From assembly GCA_937995275.1 (NCBI GenBank), contig CALKKN010000264.1:1-5775 (forward strand): 5,775 nucleotides of DNA, written 5' to 3'. Both the position numbers and the translations under genes were made by a program. A model generated the notes under the pieces. That model was not told the DNA's origin. It ran no database searches and saw nothing but the letters and a program-made list of their open reading frames with translations. This document shows positions 1 to 5,775 of the stretch, piece by piece (position 1 is the stretch's first letter; each line of letters opens with the position of its first letter). The DNA comes from an uncultured Lysobacterales bacterium (GTDB lineage: Bacteria > Pseudomonadota > Gammaproteobacteria > Xanthomonadales > SZUA-36).

Positions 1-431
1 CACAGCCGGATGCCGTCGATGATCGAGGCGTGGTTGAGCGCGTCCGAGATCACTGCGTCCTCCGGCCCCAGAATCGTTTCGAAGAGGCCGCCATTGGCGT
101 CGAAACAGGAGGTGTAAAGAATGGTGTCGTCGGTTCCGAAGAAGGCCGAAATGGACCGCTCCAATTCTTTGTGCAGGTCCTGTGTGCCGCAGATGAAGCG
201 TACCGAGGCGAGGCCGAACCCATGATCCTCCAGGGCCTGGTGCGCCGCCGCGATGACCTCGGGATGGTCGGCCAGGCCGAGATAGTTGTTGGCGCAGAAA
301 TTGAGCACCTCGGCGCCGTCCTGCACGCGAATCGAGACCCCCTGCGGCGTGGTGATGACCCGCTCCGTCTTGTACAGCCCGGCGTCGCGGATCTCCTCCA
401 GGGTCTCTTCGTATCGGCTGTGGTCGCTCAT
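1..431 (-). CDS. kbl: Glycine C-acetyltransferase (2-amino-3-ketobutyrate CoA ligase), N-terminal 143 residues, cut by left edge
   Basis: This PLP-dependent cytosolic enzyme splits 2-amino-3-ketobutyrate with CoA into glycine and acetyl-CoA, the second step of threonine breakdown after threonine dehydrogenase (Tdh). The visible 143 residues align without gaps over most of their length with E. coli Kbl as I recall it. They include [10 protein letters not shown] (residues 44-53), the HGFG...SVRFICGTQ block (70-84), SCFDANGG (108-115, cofactor pocket) and NHASIIDG (133-140), whose His136 is expected to stack on the PLP ring. The PLP-binding lysine lies in the missing C-terminal part; the family is about 400 residues. 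The start is ATG at 431-429, preceded on the minus strand by GAGGA with an 8-base spacer, a good ribosome binding site. It lies 45 bases after the sirtuin stop on the same strand, so the two are probably cotranscribed. tdh is a likely next gene, unseen. The family call is near certain. Confidence 0.96.
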   Translation of the reverse strand, partial: MSDHSRYEETLEEIRDAGLYKTERVITTPQGVSIRVQDGAEVLNFCANNYLGLADHPEVIAAAHQALEDHGFGLASVRFICGTQDLHKELERSISAFFGTDDTILYTSCFDANGGLFETILGPEDAVISDALNHASIIDGIRL

Positions 432-440
432 GGTCGCGGT

Positions 441-445
441 CCTCG
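441..445 (-). promoter_or_regulatory. Ribosome binding site of kbl
   Basis: The minus strand reads GAGGA eight bases before the kbl ATG at 431. It is the clearest ribosome binding site on this strand. It shows that kbl is translated independently even if it shares an mRNA with the sirtuin gene upstream. Confidence 0.65.
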
Positions 446-476
446 TGCAGTCGGGCGGCGCCCCGGGGACGCCGGT

Positions 477-1250
477 TCAGTTATTGTCCCGCCTCAGAGA
501 CCGGAGTTGGCTGACCAGGGTCACCAGAGAGGTGGACGCCTCGGCGCGGATGCTCTGGTCCGCGTGCGGGCTCAGCGGTGTTTCGACGGGGTTGATCTCG
601 ACCAGGGTCGCCCCATGCTCGAGCGCGTACAGGGGCAGGCTGGCGGCAGGCTGGATCAGCGAAGTGGTACCGATCGAAAAACAGAAGTCGCAGCGGGCAG
701 CGGTTTCCATCGCCGCCTCGAGGGCCTCGCTGGGCAGGGGCTCGCCGAACCAGACCACATCGGGCCGCGCCAGGCCGCCCTTGACGTAGGGCGAGCGCGG
801 CGGCGTGTGCGGGGAATCCGCCAGCCAGTTCCGGCTGATCGGGCGCAGCGTGAGATGGCACTTCGAGCGCATGATGTTGCCGTGCAGTTCCCAGACCCGG
901 CCCGATCCGGCCGACTGGTGAAGCCCGTCGACGTTTTGCGTGACGATGGTCAGCTCGGGGAGCATCGACTCCAGTTCGACCAGCGCCAGGTGGCCCGCGT
1001 GCGGTTGTGCCTCGCGGACCAATGCCCGGCGGTGTTCGTACCACTGCCAGACGCGGGACGGGTCGGCCGCAAAGGCTTCCGGCGTGGCCAGTTCCTGCGG
1101 ATCGTAGCGGGCCCAGATGCCGGTCAGCGCGTCGCGGAACGTGGGAATGCCGCTCTCCGCCGACATGCCGGCCCCGGTGAGTACGAGCACCGACCGGGCC
1201 TCCCCGAGGCGGGCCAGCAAATCCCCCTTGAGTATGAATCCGTTCGCCAT
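477..1250 (-). CDS. NAD-dependent protein deacylase, class III sirtuin (CobB/SIRT5-like), lacking most zinc cysteines
   Basis: Sirtuins remove acyl groups from protein lysines, using NAD+ and releasing nicotinamide and O-acyl-ADP-ribose in the cytosol. The 257-residue protein has the family motifs in order: [14 protein letters not shown] (26-39, NAD binding), [13 protein letters not shown] (104-116), ELHG (121-124) with catalytic His123, VVWFGE (165-170), [10 protein letters not shown] (194-203) and [10 protein letters not shown] (218-227). Tyr71 and Arg74 (WYEHRR) match the Tyr-x-x-Arg pair that lets SIRT5 and CobB accept succinyl or malonyl lysine, so desuccinylase activity is plausible. 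The odd part is the zinc module: where two C-x-x-C pairs are usual, the protein has CHLT (131-134) and SPYV (153-156), so only Cys131 remains. The reading frame is intact and the flanking motifs are perfect, so decay looks unlikely. ATG at 1250 is chosen because it leaves a short N-terminus like that of CobB's core. No ribosome binding site precedes it. It is divergent from miaB and upstream of kbl. Confidence 0.93.
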   Translation of the reverse strand: MANGFILKGDLLARLGEARSVLVLTGAGMSAESGIPTFRDALTGIWARYDPQELATPEAFAADPSRVWQWYEHRRALVREAQPHAGHLALVELESMLPELTIVTQNVDGLHQSAGSGRVWELHGNIMRSKCHLTLRPISRNWLADSPHTPPRSPYVKGGLARPDVVWFGEPLPSEALEAAMETAARCDFCFSIGTTSLIQPAASLPLYALEHGATLVEINPVETPLSPHADQSIRAEASTSLVTLVSQLRSLRRDNN

Positions 1251-1255
1251 GGGTG

Positions 1256-1261
1256 TATTCT
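1256..1261 (+). promoter_or_regulatory. Possible -10 element of a miaB promoter
   Basis: TATTCT matches four of six bases of the sigma-70 -10 consensus in the short divergent gap. Transcription from it would begin near 1268 and leave a leader of about 24 bases that includes the miaB ribosome binding site. No good -35 lies at the right distance: TTGAGT at 1228-1233 would need a 22-base spacer. This is a weak call made from spacing and composition only. Confidence 0.25.
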
Positions 1262-1287
1262 ACGCGGTCGACTTTGGTGAAGTTCAA
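1257..1287 (-). promoter_or_regulatory. Possible sirtuin promoter, with start site at or near the ATG
   Basis: On the minus strand, TTGAAC (1287-1282, four of six -35 bases) and TAGAAT (1262-1257, five of six -10 bases) are separated by 19 bases, slightly longer than ideal. The -10 ends six bases before the sirtuin ATG, so transcription would begin at about the A of the ATG. Together with the missing ribosome binding site this suggests a leaderless mRNA. The -10 overlaps the candidate -10 of miaB on the other strand. Confidence 0.4.
1276..1282 (+). promoter_or_regulatory. Ribosome binding site of miaB, deciding its start
   Basis: GGTGAAG lies nine bases before the ATG at 1292. The open frame extends upstream to an ATA-less region with a possible start at 1253, which would add 13 residues ([13 protein letters not shown]). 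That extension has no counterpart in E. coli MiaB and has no ribosome binding site of its own, so 1292 is preferred. Confidence 0.6.
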
Positions 1288-1291
1288 CCCG

Positions 1292-2644
1292 ATGAAAGGC
1301 AAGCTGTACATCAAGACCCACGGGTGCCAGATGAACGAGTACGATTCCGCCAAGATGGCGGACGTGCTGGCGGCTTCTCATGGCCTGGAACAGACGGACC
1401 GGGAAGAGGAGGCGGACGTGATTCTCGTCAACACCTGTTCCATCCGTGAAAAGGCCCAGGAGAAGGTCTTTTCGCAACTCGGTCGCTGGAAGGGCCTGAA
1501 GAGCGCAAAACCGGGGGTGGTCATCGGCGTGGGCGGCTGCGTCGCCAGCCAGGAGGGCCAGGCGATCATCGACCGCGCCCCGATCGTCGACCTGGTGTTC
1601 GGGCCCCAGACGCTGCACCGTCTTCCCGCCATGCTGGATGCCGTGCGCAGCACCGGTGAGCCGGCGGTGGACATCTCGTTCCCGGAAGTGGAGAAGTTCG
1701 ACAACCTGCCGGAACCCGGCGAGCAGGGGCCGACGGCGTTTGTCTCCGTGATGGAGGGCTGCAGCAAGTACTGCAGTTTCTGCGTGGTGCCCTACACGCG
1801 CGGCGAGGAGATCAGCCGGCCGTTCGACGACGTGATCGCGGAGTGCGTGAAGCTGGCCGCGAAAGGCGTTCGCGAAATCAACCTGCTGGGGCAGAACGTA
1901 AATGCCTACCGGGGGCCGATGCACGACGGGACGACGGCCGATCTCGCGCTGCTGATCCATTACGTGGCGGGCATCGAAGGTGTCGATCGCATCCGCTTCA
2001 CGACCTCGCACCCGGTCGAGTTCTCGCAGAACCTGATCGACGCCTTCGGTGAAGTGCCCAAACTCGCCAATTACCTGCACCTGCCGGTGCAGACCGGCTC
2101 CGACCGGGTGCTGGCGCTGATGAAGCGCGGTCACACGGCGCTCGAGTACCGGCAGAAGATCCGGCGCCTGCGGGAGCGGCGGCCCGACATCAGCCTGTCG
2201 TCGGACTTCATCGTGGGTTTTCCGGGCGAAACCGAGCGCGATTTCGAGGACACGCTGAAACTGATCCGTGATCTCGATTTCGACCAGAGTTTCAGCTTTA
2301 TCTTCTCTCCCCGGCCGGGCACGCCCGCGGCCGGCCTGCCGGACGACCTGCCGCTGGCGGTCAAGAAGGAGCGGCTGATGCGGCTGCAGGAACTCGTGAA
2401 CAGCCAGGCGGCGCGGATCAGCCGCGCGATGGTGGGTACGACTCAGCGGGTGCTGGTCGAGGGACCCAGCCGGAAGGATCCGAACCAGCTGGCGGGCCGC
2501 ACGGAAAACAACCGCGTGGTCAATTTCGACGGCCCTGCGCGCCTGGTGGGCAGCTTCGTCGACGTGGTCATTACGGAAGCGCTGAGCCATTCCCTGCGCG
2601 GCCGGGTACTGCTGCGCGGCGAGGATTCCGCGGACGCCGCATGA
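1292..2644 (+). CDS. miaB: tRNA-2-methylthio-N6-dimethylallyladenosine synthase MiaB
   Basis: MiaB is a radical SAM methylthiotransferase. It adds the 2-methylthio group to i6A37 next to the anticodon of tRNAs that read UNN codons, which supports accurate decoding. The 450-residue protein shows the three-part layout: an N-terminal MTTase domain with the auxiliary-cluster cysteines Cys12 (HGCQMN), Cys49 ([10 protein letters not shown]) and Cys83 (GGCVAS); the radical SAM motif C-x3-C-x2-C at Cys157, Cys161 and Cys164; and a C-terminal TRAM domain around 381-443 containing [11 protein letters not shown]. All six cluster cysteines are present. The C-terminus ends soon after TRAM, about 24 residues earlier than E. 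coli MiaB (474 residues), and the missing tail is outside the catalytic domains. The start at 1292 is set by GGTGAAG and by alignment to the E. coli N-terminus. The TGA overlaps the phoH ATG, so translation of the two is coupled. Confidence 0.98.
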   Translation: MKGKLYIKTHGCQMNEYDSAKMADVLAASHGLEQTDREEEADVILVNTCSIREKAQEKVFSQLGRWKGLKSAKPGVVIGVGGCVASQEGQAIIDRAPIVDLVFGPQTLHRLPAMLDAVRSTGEPAVDISFPEVEKFDNLPEPGEQGPTAFVSVMEGCSKYCSFCVVPYTRGEEISRPFDDVIAECVKLAAKGVREINLLGQNVNAYRGPMHDGTTADLALLIHYVAGIEGVDRIRFTTSHPVEFSQNLIDAFGEVPKLANYLHLPVQTGSDRVLALMKRGHTALEYRQKIRRLRERRPDISLSSDFIVGFPGETERDFEDTLKLIRDLDFDQSFSFIFSPRPGTPAAGLPDDLPLAVKKERLMRLQELVNSQAARISRAMVGTTQRVLVEGPSRKDPNQLAGRTENNRVVNFDGPARLVGSFVDVVITEALSHSLRGRVLLRGEDSADAA

Positions 2645-3615
2645 GCGACCGCCTGACACTGGAGCTCGAGCCTGCCGACACGCTGCGGCTGGCCAATCTC
2701 TGCGGGCAGTTCGACGAGCACCTCAAGCAGATCGAGTCGCGCCTCGGCGTGGATATTTTCTGCCGCGGCAACCTGTTCACGATCCAGGGCCCGAAACGCA
2801 CTTCCCGGGCGGCGCGTCGCCTGCTGCAGAGCCTCTACCGCCTGTCCGCCACCGAGGTGCTGACGCCGGACGTCATCAACCTGCACCTGCAGGAATCCGG
2901 TATGGACGAACTCGCCGGGCCGTCCGACCCGTCGGCGGACGACGAAATCACGGTCAAGACCAAGCGCGGAATGGTGCGGGGACGCGGGCCCAACCAGAGG
3001 GGATACCTGCAGGCCATCACCCGTAACGCGATAAACTTCGGCGTCGGCCCGGCCGGCACCGGCAAGACCTACCTCGCGGTCGCCTGCGCGGTGGCTGCCC
3101 TGCAGGCCGACCAGGTCCTGCGCATCGTGCTGGTCCGTCCCGCGGTCGAGGCGGGCGAACGGCTCGGGTTTCTGCCGGGCGACATGGCGCAGAAAGTCGA
3201 TCCCTACCTGAGGCCGCTGTACGACGCGCTCTACGAGATGCTCGGCTTCGAGCGGGTGGCCACGCTGATCGAACGTAACGTCATCGAGGTTGCGCCGCTC
3301 GCCTTCATGCGGGGGCGAACGCTGAACGACGCCTTCGTCATCCTGGACGAAGCGCAGAACACCACCCGCGAGCAAATGAAGATGTTCCTGACCCGCATCG
3401 GCTTCGGCTCGACCGCGGTCGTGACCGGGGACATCACCCAGATCGACCTGCCGCGCAAGAGCGTCTCCGGGATGAAACATGCCCTGCGGATCCTCGCCGA
3501 GGTCGAGGGCATCAGTTTCACCTGGTTTACCGCCAGCGATGTCGTCCGCCACCCGATGGTGCAGCATATCGTCGAGGCTTACGACCGGGAAGCCCGCGAA
3601 TCCGATGACGATTGA
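2641..3615 (+). CDS. ybeZ: PhoH-like ATPase YbeZ
   Basis: This is a cytosolic P-loop ATPase of the PhoH family. In E. coli its homologue YbeZ is encoded beside the endoribonuclease YbeY and is reported to bind it; its exact role in RNA processing is not settled. The 324 residues hold an N-terminal region (about 1-115) that resembles a single-stranded nucleic-acid binding module and then the ATPase domain. That domain has Walker A GPAGTGKT (136-143, Lys142), a [17 protein letters not shown] block (165-181), RGRT (224-227), Walker B VILDEAQN (233-240, Asp236-Glu237) and [10 protein letters not shown] (262-271). The C-terminus is acidic. The length is close to E. coli YbeZ (346). ATG at 2641 overlaps the miaB stop as ATGA, which fixes the start through coupling. 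The stop lies 11 bases inside ybeY. The symbol phoH is also used for this gene in many genomes, although this is the ybeZ branch by context. Confidence 0.96.
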   Translation: MSDRLTLELEPADTLRLANLCGQFDEHLKQIESRLGVDIFCRGNLFTIQGPKRTSRAARRLLQSLYRLSATEVLTPDVINLHLQESGMDELAGPSDPSADDEITVKTKRGMVRGRGPNQRGYLQAITRNAINFGVGPAGTGKTYLAVACAVAALQADQVLRIVLVRPAVEAGERLGFLPGDMAQKVDPYLRPLYDALYEMLGFERVATLIERNVIEVAPLAFMRGRTLNDAFVILDEAQNTTREQMKMFLTRIGFGSTAVVTGDITQIDLPRKSVSGMKHALRILAEVEGISFTWFTASDVVRHPMVQHIVEAYDREARESDDD

Positions 3616-4063
3616 GCTGGAGGTGCAGCGGGCGACGGACTTCGAACCCATCCCGGATGACGGTCAGTTCAGGCGTTGGGTGACCACCGCGCTGCAGGGT
3701 CGAACCGCGGCCGAACTGACCGTGCGGCTGGTGGGTGAGGCGGAAAGCCGGCGTCTCAACAGCCGCTACCGGGGCAAGGACGCGGCGACCAACGTCCTGT
3801 CTTTCCCGGCCGACCTGCCCGCGGAAGTCGACCTGCCCCTGCTGGGCGATATCGTCATGTGCGCGCCGCTGGTCGCCGCGGAGTCAGCCGCCCAGCGGAA
3901 ACCGCCGGAGGCCCACTGGGCGCACCTGACCATCCACGGTGTGCTCCACCTGCTGGGCCACGATCACCAGGAGGCTGCACAGGCGCGGGAGATGGAAACC
4001 CTCGAAATCGCGCTGCTCGAGTCGCTGGGAATTGCCGACCCCTACCTCTGGCGGGAGACATGA
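3605..4063 (+). CDS. ybeY: Endoribonuclease YbeY (rRNA maturation factor)
   Basis: YbeY is a zinc-dependent single-strand endoribonuclease needed for 16S rRNA 3' end maturation and late 70S ribosome quality control. The 152-residue protein carries the signature [11 protein letters not shown] (111-121), whose His111, His115 and His121 correspond to the metal ligands His114, His118 and His124 of the E. coli enzyme. Arg57 ([17 protein letters not shown], 52-68) matches the conserved catalytic arginine. The end, GIADPY, is also shared with E. coli. The frame stays open upstream inside phoH to 3479, but homology to the family begins at ATG 3605, and the 11-base overlap with phoH gives translational coupling in place of a strong ribosome binding site. 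Length is normal for the family (about 155). It sits directly after its partner ybeZ. Confidence 0.97.
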   Translation: MTIELEVQRATDFEPIPDDGQFRRWVTTALQGRTAAELTVRLVGEAESRRLNSRYRGKDAATNVLSFPADLPAEVDLPLLGDIVMCAPLVAAESAAQRKPPEAHWAHLTIHGVLHLLGHDHQEAAQAREMETLEIALLESLGIADPYLWRET

Positions 4064-4146
4064 TGCCCGGCGCCGGATCGCAAAAAACACTGGATTAGCG
4101 CTGCCCGGGGCCCTATATTCGGACTGACGCGAATGGCGTCGCCAGC
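4064..4146 (+). promoter_or_regulatory. Gap between ybeY and corC with a possible internal promoter
   Basis: This is the longest noncoding gap in the window. TATATT at 4114-4119 is a five-of-six match to a -10 hexamer. TGGATT at 4091-4096 stands 17 bases upstream but matches only three -35 bases. Transcription would start near 4126, about 20-30 bases before corC. The gap also contains the perfect palindrome CCGGCGCCGG (4067-4076), which has no loop and no following T-run and so is not a terminator. corC may therefore have some expression of its own apart from the miaB-phoH-ybeY transcript. Confidence 0.3.
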
Positions 4147-4998
4147 GTGAGCCAAATGAACGAAGACCAATCGAGTAACGGTTCCGGAAAAATGTCCTGG
4201 GTCGAAAAGATCGGCGCCGCACTCTCCCACCAGCCCCGGAACCGTGACGAACTCCTGGATATTCTGAAGGCCGCCTGCGAGCAGGGCGTCGTGGACGACG
4301 ATGTGCTGGCGATGATGGAGGGGGCGGTCGAGGTCTCCGAAACGCAGGTGCGCGACGCGATGATTCCGCGCTCACAGATGGTGGTGGTCAGCATCGATTC
4401 GCCGCTGGACGAATTTCTGCCCGGAATCGTCGAATCGGGGCACTCCCGATTCCCGGTCATCGGCGAGGACAAGGACGAGGTCGTCGGCATCCTGCTCGCC
4501 AAGGACCTGCTGCCCCACCTGGCGTCGGGTTCCGAGGAGTTCGACCTGCTGTCGACCATCCGGCCGCCGGTGGTCATCCCCGAAAGCAAGAGGCTGAACG
4601 TCCTGCTGCGCGATTTCCGCGTCAGCCGCAACCACATGGCCATCGTCATCGACGAGTACGGGGGCGTGTCCGGCCTGATCACAATCGAGGACGTGCTGGA
4701 AGAGATCGTGGGCGAGATCGACGACGAGTACGACGAGGAGGAAGAGGTTCTGATCCAGCCGCTGGGCGACGACCGCTTCATGGTGCAGGCGCTCACGCCC
4801 ATCGAAGACCTCAACGAGAAGTTCGGCAGCAATCTGAGTGACGACGACTACGACACCGTGGGAGGCCTCCTGCTCGCCGAGTTCGGCAGGGTCCCGGAGT
4901 TCGACGAGACCGTAACGCTTGCCGACCGGTTCGAGTTCCGCGTCATCAAGGCCGACAACCGCCGCATCATCGCGCTGGAAATGAATGTCCTGTCCTGA
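4147..4998 (+). CDS. corC: CorC/YbeX family CBS-domain protein
   Basis: CorC (YbeX) was first linked to magnesium and cobalt efflux with CorA, and later work on E. coli YbeX ties it to ribosome metabolism; the biochemical function is not firmly known. The protein is soluble, with no membrane segment or DUF21 domain. In order it has a short polar N-terminus, a conserved NRDELLDIL segment (32-40), two CBS domains (about 70-130, with VRDAMIPRSQM at 68-78, and about 135-190, with MAIVIDEYGGVSGL at 164-177) that are expected to bind adenine nucleotides, an acidic linker around 188-200, and a C-terminal CorC_HlyC domain (about 203-281). Length 283 is close to E. coli (292). The start may be GTG 4147, giving MSQMNEDQ, or ATG 4156, giving MNEDQ; neither has a strong ribosome binding site, and GTGAG at 4147-4151 could weakly serve the latter. 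The stop is 15 bases before the DUF4105 gene. Confidence 0.94.
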   Translation: MSQMNEDQSSNGSGKMSWVEKIGAALSHQPRNRDELLDILKAACEQGVVDDDVLAMMEGAVEVSETQVRDAMIPRSQMVVVSIDSPLDEFLPGIVESGHSRFPVIGEDKDEVVGILLAKDLLPHLASGSEEFDLLSTIRPPVVIPESKRLNVLLRDFRVSRNHMAIVIDEYGGVSGLITIEDVLEEIVGEIDDEYDEEEEVLIQPLGDDRFMVQALTPIEDLNEKFGSNLSDDDYDTVGGLLLAEFGRVPEFDETVTLADRFEFRVIKADNRRIIALEMNVLS

Positions 4999-5013
4999 TC
5001 GCGCCCGTCGGTC

Positions 5014-5091
5014 GTGACCACTGTTCGCCGCATCTGCCTGTTCGTAATGTTGTCGCTGGCGGGCGCGATGTCCGCCGGGGCCGCCCAGGCC
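5014..5091 (+). other. Signal peptide of the DUF4105 protein
   Basis: Residues 1-26 have two arginines at positions 5-6, a hydrophobic core from Ile7 to about Ala18, small residues after it, and AQA before the predicted cut at 26/27. This places the DUF4105 domain in the periplasm, or anchored on the outer face of the inner membrane. Cys8 is near the start of the core and is not in a lipobox, so the protein is not predicted to be a lipoprotein itself. Confidence 0.75.
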
Positions 5092-5775
5092 CAGACAGAG
5101 CCGGCCCAGGCCTGGCTGGTGACGTACGGCCCCGGTGAGATCTACTGGCAGCGCTTCGGCCACAACGCGATATGGATACGGGATCCGGCCCGCGGCCTCG
5201 ATCACACCTTCAATTTCGGTTTTTTCGATTTCGAGCAGGAGAATTTCTTCCTGCGGTTCCTGCTGGGGCGGATGCTGTATTTTTCGGCCGCGCAGCCGGC
5301 CCGGGTCGAGTTCGCCGCCTACATCGACGAGAACCGGTCCATCCGCGCCCAGCGCCTCGACCTGCCACCCGGGCAGATCGCGCTGCTGGCCCGTCACCTG
5401 CTCGAGGAGGTCCGGCCCGAGAACCGGGACTACCTGTACGACTATTACCTGAACAACTGTTCCACCCGCGTGCGGGACGCCGTCGACCTGGCCGTCGGCG
5501 GCAGCCTGTCGGAGGCGTCGCGAGCCGTCGCGGCGGGCCAGACCTGGCGCGACCACACGCGTCGCCTGAGCAGCGCCGACTTCTGGCTGTACCTTGGCCT
5601 GGAGCTCGTCCTCGGCGCCCGCGTGGATCGTCCGATTACCCGGTGGGACGAGATGTTCATCCCGGAGATCCTGGCGGATTCCGTGGCGGCCCTTCACCCG
5701 GCGGTTTCGGGTGAGTCCGCCCCGCTGGTGCTGGAGGACGTCATGCTCTTCGAGTCGACGCTGCCGCTGCCGCCC
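5014..5775 (+). CDS. Exported DUF4105 (Lnb-like N-terminal domain) protein, cut by right edge
   Basis: The frame runs open for 254 codons from GTG 5014 to the window end with no stop. The N-terminus is a signal peptide: Arg5-Arg6, a hydrophobic core at 7-24 and a likely cut after Ala26 (AQA). There is no lipobox. The mature part matches the DUF4105 family from memory: WLVTYGPGEIYWQRFGHNAI (34-53) with His50, then FNFGFFDFEQENFF, LLGRMLYF, and DYYLNNCSTRVRD with Cys149, followed by the family's RWDEMFIPE block near 211-219. A Bacteroides member, Lnb, is reported to be a lipoprotein N-acyltransferase; function here is inferred only. His before Cys resembles a permuted papain-like (LRAT/NlpC type) site. 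If it is like Lnb, a multi-helix membrane domain should follow outside the window. GTG 5014 is chosen because it is the only start after the in-frame corC stop that gives the full signal peptide; ATG 5047 would remove the arginines. No strong ribosome binding site is visible, and coupling to corC is likely. Confidence 0.85.
   Translation, partial: MTTVRRICLFVMLSLAGAMSAGAAQAQTEPAQAWLVTYGPGEIYWQRFGHNAIWIRDPARGLDHTFNFGFFDFEQENFFLRFLLGRMLYFSAAQPARVEFAAYIDENRSIRAQRLDLPPGQIALLARHLLEEVRPENRDYLYDYYLNNCSTRVRDAVDLAVGGSLSEASRAVAAGQTWRDHTRRLSSADFWLYLGLELVLGARVDRPITRWDEMFIPEILADSVAALHPAVSGESAPLVLEDVMLFESTLPLPP

Noticed and set aside
30..1280. Long plus-strand open frame of 416 codons opposite kbl and the sirtuin
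   Set aside because: It runs antisense to two genes with clear family motifs, its translation is Arg/Gly/Gln-rich with no recognisable domain, and long antisense frames are common in GC-rich DNA.
1253..1291. Upstream start for miaB at 1253 adding 13 residues
   Set aside because: The extension is absent from E. coli MiaB, lacks a ribosome binding site, and would include the candidate promoter and GGTGAAG within the coding region.
481..1353. Minus-strand 290-codon frame overlapping the sirtuin
   Set aside because: The sirtuin frame explains this region with full catalytic motifs. This alternative is Arg/Gly/Pro-rich with no domain. A frameshifted sirtuin was considered, but the 477-1250 frame is intact.
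1124..2659. Minus-strand open frame of 511 codons opposite miaB
   Set aside because: It is a shadow of miaB: no recognisable domain, biased composition rich in Arg, His, Gln and Asp, and it overlaps the start of the sirtuin in another frame.
2443..3651. Minus-strand open frame of 402 codons opposite phoH
   Set aside because: It is antisense to a well-conserved ATPase, and its composition is typical of reverse-frame shadows.
4067..4090. Palindrome CCGGCGCCGG followed by an A-run as a terminator after ybeY
   Set aside because: The palindrome has no loop, and the run after it is A rather than T on the transcribed orientation, so it does not fit an intrinsic terminator for the rightward operon. 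No leftward gene ends here.
4372..5697. Minus-strand open frame of 441 codons opposite corC and the DUF4105 gene
   Set aside because: It spans two real genes and their gap on the other strand, and has no motif or plausible ribosome binding site.
5172..5714. Plus-strand 180-codon frame within the DUF4105 region
   Set aside because: The frame starting at 5014 carries a signal peptide and conserved family motifs over the same bases. The 5172 frame gives a Pro/Arg/Gly-rich product typical of an out-of-frame reading.

Overview
The window is a GC-rich stretch of a bacterial chromosome. The gene content and order (miaB, phoH-type ybeZ, ybeY, corC/ybeX) and the closeness of the encoded proteins to the Escherichia coli versions point to a gammaproteobacterium. 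The organism is probably outside Enterobacterales, since codon third positions are mostly G or C and the flanking genes differ. I see no mobile element, CRISPR array, tRNA or rRNA. The window is almost fully coding, and the longest gap between genes is about 83 bases.

Left part (1-1250, minus strand): a class III sirtuin (NAD-dependent protein deacylase) is followed after 46 bases by kbl, glycine C-acetyltransferase, which runs off the left edge. Both are read leftward and probably share a transcript. The sirtuin keeps its catalytic and NAD-binding motifs but has lost three of the four cysteines expected to hold the structural zinc. It has no ribosome binding site, and a -10-like hexamer lies so close to its ATG that the mRNA may be leaderless.

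Divergent gap (1251-1291): a 41-base spacer separates the sirtuin from miaB. TATTCT on the plus strand and TAGAAT on the minus strand overlap here, so one AT-rich patch may serve both directions.

Right part (1292-5775, plus strand): miaB (tRNA methylthiotransferase), phoH/ybeZ (ATPase), ybeY (rRNA-maturation endoribonuclease) and corC (CBS-domain protein) follow each other with overlaps or short gaps. miaB/phoH overlap in ATGA and phoH/ybeY overlap by 11 bases. This is a conserved RNA-modification and ribosome-maturation cluster. An 83-base gap before corC holds a possible internal promoter and a tiny ORF.

Right edge: only 15 bases after corC is an exported DUF4105-family protein, cut by the window edge. 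In E. coli and many relatives the gene after corC is lnt, apolipoprotein N-acyltransferase. A DUF4105 protein of Bacteroides (Lnb) has been reported as a lipoprotein N-acyltransferase unrelated to Lnt. A DUF4105 gene in the lnt position therefore suggests a second or replacement lipoprotein N-acylation enzyme. This is the most interesting feature here, but it rests on family and context and cannot be settled without the downstream sequence.
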